Under the pieces are notes generated by a model, which was not told where the DNA came from, did no database searches, and was given only the letters and a program-made list of their open reading frames with translations. Positions 59,716-64,000 of a stretch of DNA of 64,000 bases are shown in pieces. Every line of letters begins with the position of its first letter. The stretch's first letter is position 1. Made by a program: the position numbers and the translations under genes. The stretch comes from Parasponia andersonii (taxonomy: Eukaryota > Streptophyta > Magnoliopsida > Rosales > Cannabaceae), in contig JXTB01000105.1 of the NCBI GenBank assembly GCA_002914805.1, positions 819,993 to 883,992 of the forward strand, written 5' to 3'.

Positions 59716-60703
59716 NNNNNNNNNNNNNNNNNNNNNNNNNNNNNNNNNNNNNNNNNNNNNNNNNNNNNNNNNNNNNNNNNNNNNNNNNNNNNNNNNNNNN
59801 NNNNNNNNNNNNNNNNNNNNNNNNNNNNNNNNNNNNNNNNNNNNNNNNNNNNNNNNNNNNNNNNNNNNNNNNNNNNNNNNNNNNNNNNNNNNNNNNNNNN
59901 NNNNNNNNNNNNNNNNNNNNNNNNNNNNNNNNNNNNNNNNNNNNNNNNNNNNNNNNNNNNNNNNNNNNNNNNNNNNNNNNNNNNNNNNNNNNNNNNNNNN
60001 NNNNNNNNNNNNNNNNNNNNNNNNNNNNNNNNNNNNNNNNNNNNNNNNNNNNNNNNNNNNNNNNNNNNNNNNNNNNNNNNNNNNNNNNNNNNNNNNNNNN
60101 NNNNNNNNNNNNNNNNNNNNNNNNNNNNNNNNNNNNNNNNNNNNNNNNNNNNNNNNNNNNNNNNNNNNNNNNNNNNNNNNNNNNNNNNNNNNNNNNNNNN
60201 NNNNNNNNNNNNNNNNNNNNNNNNNNNNNNNNNNNNNNNNNNNNNNNNNNNNNNNNNNNNNNNNNNNNNNNNNNNNNNNNNNNNNNNNNNNNNNNNNNNN
60301 NNNNNNNNNNNNNNNNNNNNNNNNNNNNNNNNNNNNNNNNNNNNNNNNNNNNNNNNNNNNNNNNNNNNNNNNNNNNNNNNNNNNNNNNNNNNNNNNNNNN
60401 NNNNNNNNNNNNNNNNNNNNNNNNNNNNNNNNNNNNNNNNNNNNNNNNNNNNNNNNNNNNNNNNNNNNNNNNNNNNNNNNNNNNNNNNNNNNNNNNNNNN
60501 NNNNNNNNNNNNNNNNNNNNNNNNNNNNNNNNNNNNNNNNNNNNNNNNNNNNNNNNNNNNNNNNNNNNNNNNNNNNNNNNNNNNNNNNNNNNNNNNNNNN
60601 NNNNNNNNNNNNNNNNNNNNNNNNNNNNNNNNNNNNNNNNNNNNNNNNNNNNNNNNNNNNNNNNNNNNNNNNNNNNNNNNNNNNNNNNNNNNNNNNNNNN
60701 NNN
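59716..60703. other. Assembly gap (988 Ns)
   Basis: Unsequenced. By context it should hold the rest of the 3' LTR, the polypurine tract and the end of RNase H of the copia element. Confidence 0.95.
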
Positions 60704-61838
60704 GTAGAATATGCAGTACTGGATTGTTTAACACTTCTCCAGATAACGGCTCCACCACTAAGAGTGAACACTGACCCAGACATTGACTTTCGAGTATCTT
60801 TGTCTAATTGAAAATTAGAATCAATGTAATCAGTAGGAATCAAGTCCTAAGTTGAATAAACCAGCATATAATTTCTCATTTTCCTAAGATACTTGAGAAT
60901 ATACTTTACTGCTATCCAGTAATCTAATCCTAGATTTGATTGAAAACGACTTACTACCCCTACTGCGTAGCATATGACAGACCTAGTACATTACATTGCA
61001 TACATAAGGCTGCCAACTACAGATGCATAAGGAACTCGTCTCATATCCTCTTCCTCTTGAGGTGTCTTGGGACATTGTTCTTTGGAAATGATAACTCCAT
61101 GTCGAGAAGGTAACTGTCCTTTCTTGGAGTTTTGCATCGAAAAATGCATGAGCACCTTATCAATGTAAGATATTTGAGACAGTGCTTAAAGTCTGTTATT
61201 GTGATCTCAAATAATCTAGATCCCAAGCACATAATTACTTCTCTCAAATCTTTCATTTAGAATTGTTCGGCTAGCCACTTCTTTACATTAGACAATATTT
61301 CCACATCATTCCCAATGAGCAAAATATCATCTCCATAAAGAACTAGGAAGACCACTTTCTTATCTTTAATGTACTTATATACACAAGTTTATCAATATTT
61401 TGATCGAAACCATAAGATTTAATCGTCTCATCAAATCTTAGATTCCATGATCTCGAAGCTTGCTTAAGTCCATAAATGGACCTAAGTAGCTTGCAACTTT
61501 TTTGCTCTTGGCCTTTAGCTACAAAACCTTCTGGTTGCACCATAAAGACGCTTTTTTCAAGATACTCATTCAAAAAAGCTGTCTTGACGTCCAACATTCA
61601 TAGTCTAAACATGCGGCAATGGATAAGAGGATACGTATGGATTTAACCATAACTACTGGCGAGAAAGTCTCTTCATAATCAACTCCCTTTTTTTGGGTAT
61701 AACCCTTGCCCATAACCTTGCCTTGAACGTTTTAACTTTTTTATTTGTACTTCTTTTTCTTTTATAGATCCATTTACATCTAATGGGCCTGAAATCTTCA
61801 GGTAGATCTACAAGTTTCCAGACAGAATTGGAATACAT
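60704..61838 (-). pseudogene. Reverse transcriptase and RNase H remnant, copia element 2
   Basis: 61838-61653 has SVWKLVDLPEDFRPIRCKWI. 61597-61343 has LDVKTAFLNEYLEKSVFMVQ and CKLLRSIYGLKQASRSWNLR. Near 61320-61360 VFLVLYGDDILLIGN shows YGDD in place of the usual YVDD. 60843-60704 has DTRKSMSGSVFTLSGGAVIW (RNase H) running into the gap. The frames are broken by stops. Confidence 0.8.
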
Positions 61839-62021
61839 AGATTCTATTTCTTAGTTCATAGCCTCTTGCCATTTTTCCTTATCAGAATCTTCCATTGCAT
61901 ACTTGTATGTCAATGGGTCATCTTGGCTACTATCGGAAACAATAACATATGCTTCTCCAACTTCTCTGTAGCGAGCAAGTGGTCTAATAATCCTCCCACT
62001 ACGTCAAGTTGCCAAGGTATT

Positions 62022-63389
62022 CTAATCTGAAATAGTGGTCTTATAATTTTGTTGTTCAACAACTGTTGTTGATTGTGGTCTGATCTGATCAGAAAGTAAT
62101 TCCTGTAGTACAACTTTACTTCGAGGTTTAAAGTCTGTCATATAGTCATTTTCAAGAAAAGTGACATTTGTCGATACAAATACCTTTTTCTCTTGAGGAC
62201 TATAAAATAAACCTCCTCTTGTTCCTTTTGGATAACCTACAAATAAACAAATCTCTGTACGTGGTTCTAGCTTCTCAGTCTTTTCTTTTAGTACATGTGC
62301 TGGGTACCCCCATATGCGAATATGACGTAAACTAGGTTTACGCCCATTCCACAACTCTAAAGGTGTATCTTGTATAGACTTGGAAGGTACTATATTCAAA
62401 ATGTAAACAACGGTTTGTAATGCATAACCCTAGAATGAGAGTGGTAGGAAAGAGTAGCTCATCATTTAATCTAACCATATCAAGCAACGTTCAGTTTCTT
62501 CTTTCTGCAATACCATTCTGTTGTGGTATTTTAGGTGCCGTGAGTTGGGATAGGATACTATTCTCTAGCAAGTGATCCTTAAATTCATTATTAAGGTATT
62601 TACCTCCTTGATCTGATCGAAGAGTTTTTAATGACTTACCTAATTGCTTTTCAGCTTATGTTGTGAATTCTTTGAACTTTTCAAAGGTTTTAGATTTTCT
62701 TTGCATTAGATACACGTATGCATATCGTGAATAATCGTCAATAAATGTGACAAAATAGTCATAAACACCTCTTGCTTGTACATTCAATGGACCACATACA
62801 TCACTATGCACAAGCTTAAGCGGTTCTTTAACCCTTTCGTCCTTTGCTGAGAAAGGTCTCTTAGTTATTTTTCTTTCCAGACAAGATTCATAAACTAGTA
62901 GAGTGCCAAATTTTAGCTCTCTTAAAGGACCATCCTTTACAAGTCTGTTTATCCTATCTAGATTGATATACCCTAACTAAGGTACCAAAGATATGTATCG
63001 TTATCTTGAGAAACTTTTTGCTTTTTAGGTTTGGGATATTCTACTTTAAACATTTCGGTATTAAGCAGTAATTGTTCGTCCGACTTTAACATATAAAGTC
63101 CATTCTCTATTTTTGCAGAACAAATATTTAAACTATTTTTAGAAATAATAATCTCATTATTAAGAAAAGAAACACCAAACATTTGTTCAAATAGTTTTGA
63201 AATAGAAATCAAATTCCTACGAAAACTAGGAATAAAGAAAACATTATTCAATAACAAAAATTTATTTCTAAAATGAAGACGGATGACTCTCACTACTTTT
63301 GTCGAAACTTTGGCTCTATTACCTACTCTCATCGTGAATTCCCCTCGATAAGCTCCCTTGAAGAACTGAGCATCTGAAAAGAAGAACAA
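62022..63389 (-). pseudogene. Integrase remnant, copia element 2
   Basis: 63389-62973 is the pre-integrase part (FRNKFLLLNNVFFIPSFRRN, LISISKLFEQ). The core (about 62850-62500) gives a SLKTLRSDQGGKYLNNEF-type reading near 62640-62586. 62399-62022 has DTPLELWNGRKPSLRHIRIW and the GYP-HV and LFVGYPKGTRGG phrases that follow integrase in copia. Stops occur between the pieces. Confidence 0.8.
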
Positions 63390-64000
63390 ACATGATTAGT
63401 GGCTCCTGAATCAACTATCTAGGGAGATATATCAAATAAATCTTCTTCCACTAAACAAGCTTCTAAAACAAGTAAATTATATTTATCTTTCTTCTTCTCT
63501 TTCAATTCGGAGAGATACTTGTTACAGTTTCTCTTTTAATACTCATCAACTCTGCAGTGAAAACATTTTTTCTTAGGCTTTTTGTCTTTGGAGTTGTTCT
63601 TCTTGGTGCTTGTATTGCTCTTCTTGCTTTTTTTAGGCTTAGATCCAGAAGCACCCATGCTCTTCCTCTTCTTGTTTTTGTTAGAGGTAGAGAGATTTTC
63701 TTCTGCAATACTTACTTCAGCAACAATTGCTAAGCCATCTTTACCTTTATCTTTCGATATCGATTCAAAGGTTTGCAGTTTATTGAGCAGTTGAGTCATC
63801 GTATAATTCAACTTGTTCATAACATAGTTGCTCTTGAACTGAAGAAATCATGTGAGAGTGATTCCAGAATCATACTCACTTGGGTGCGGTCATCGATCAT
63901 AGCTCTGTGAACTTCAGCCTCTCCAAAGTAATTGATCATATTCAAAACATGATCTCTCACTGGAGTTCCTCTCTTCATCTTCGCATTCATAGCCTTTTTA
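63390..64000 (-). pseudogene. Gag and protease remnant, copia element 2 (partial)
   Basis: At the window end the minus strand reads gag (VSMILESLSHDFF near 63885-63847). 63820-63536 follows (MNKLNYTMTQLLNKLQTFES, Lys-rich) and the knuckle start CFHC. A stop codon falls inside the knuckle (after VDEY). The aspartic protease motif DSGATNHVC lies near 63415-63389, after another stop. The N-terminal gag lies beyond the window. Confidence 0.8.

Larger units (their letters stand above)
59401..64000 (-). mobile_element. Second Ty1/copia element, decayed, runs off the window
   Basis: From low to high coordinate: an LTR-like stretch (about 59401-59715), the N run, RNase H (60704-60843), reverse transcriptase, integrase, protease and gag. 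That is the minus-strand copia order, with the 5' LTR beyond 64000. It is inserted in the NB-ARC region of the NLR copy. The gag and protease phrases (CFHC knuckle, DSGATNHVC) are of a kind common in rosid copia elements. Many stops show that it is dead. Confidence 0.85.

Noticed and set aside
59689-60843. Frames of more than 350 residues across the N run
   Set aside because: The length comes from unknown bases. Only the RNase H end (60843-60704) is real sequence.
1-64000. CRISPR arrays, bacterial operons, rRNA or tRNA genes
   Set aside because: The window is plant nuclear DNA. The tandem arrays lack spacer structure. The only tRNA-related signals are retrotransposon primer sites.

Overview
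This is nuclear DNA from a eudicot plant: AT-rich, with long intergenic stretches, GT-AG introns, plant-type Ty1/copia and Ty3/gypsy elements and an RPM1-like disease-resistance cluster. The protein families fit a rosid, but the species cannot be fixed from the sequence. It is a draft assembly, with one N run (59716-60703) and three isolated Ns (18972, 23431, 27801).

Layout. 1-2.5 kb: AT-rich flank with a foldback repeat and a MITE-like element. 2.5-5.5 kb (+): intronless gene for Integrator complex subunit 3. 7.6-12.4 kb: a large non-autonomous Mutator/foldback-like element with no transposase ORF. 14.5-18.1 kb (-): a three-exon gene for a 151-aa protein of unknown function; its second intron holds a Ty3/gypsy gag remnant. 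18.2-27.4 kb: gene-poor DNA with microsatellites, a 100-107 bp tandem array, a foldback repeat and a 94-bp exact duplication that ends on an isolated N. 27.7-39.1 kb (+): a 12-exon gene for a SUV2/ATRIP-like checkpoint protein, with an E2F-like site about 280 bp upstream of the ATG.

40.6-59.4 kb is an NLR (resistance-gene) block. It has a decayed LRR-end fragment (+), one intact single-exon CC-NB-ARC-LRR gene (-), and a third copy (-) that carries a frameshift and a stop and is cut in its NB-ARC region by a copia element. Between the NLRs lie a structurally complete but decayed Ty1/copia element (46935-51976), a 2.7-kb gypsy-like solo LTR with 5-bp target duplication CTACT (52017-54697), a 430-bp copia-like solo LTR with duplication AGGAG (55096-55525), and further LTR-like DNA. 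From about 59.4 kb to the window end is a second, decayed copia element, interrupted by the N run.

The three clear single-copy genes are housekeeping: INTS3 in snRNA and transcript processing, SUV2 in the ATR DNA-damage checkpoint, and the small conserved protein of unknown role. The NLRs are immune receptors in a locus reshaped by retrotransposons. I found no convincing new multi-gene system. The most useful observations are the assembly artefacts, the solo LTRs with target duplications, the foldback elements and the way the NLR copies have broken.
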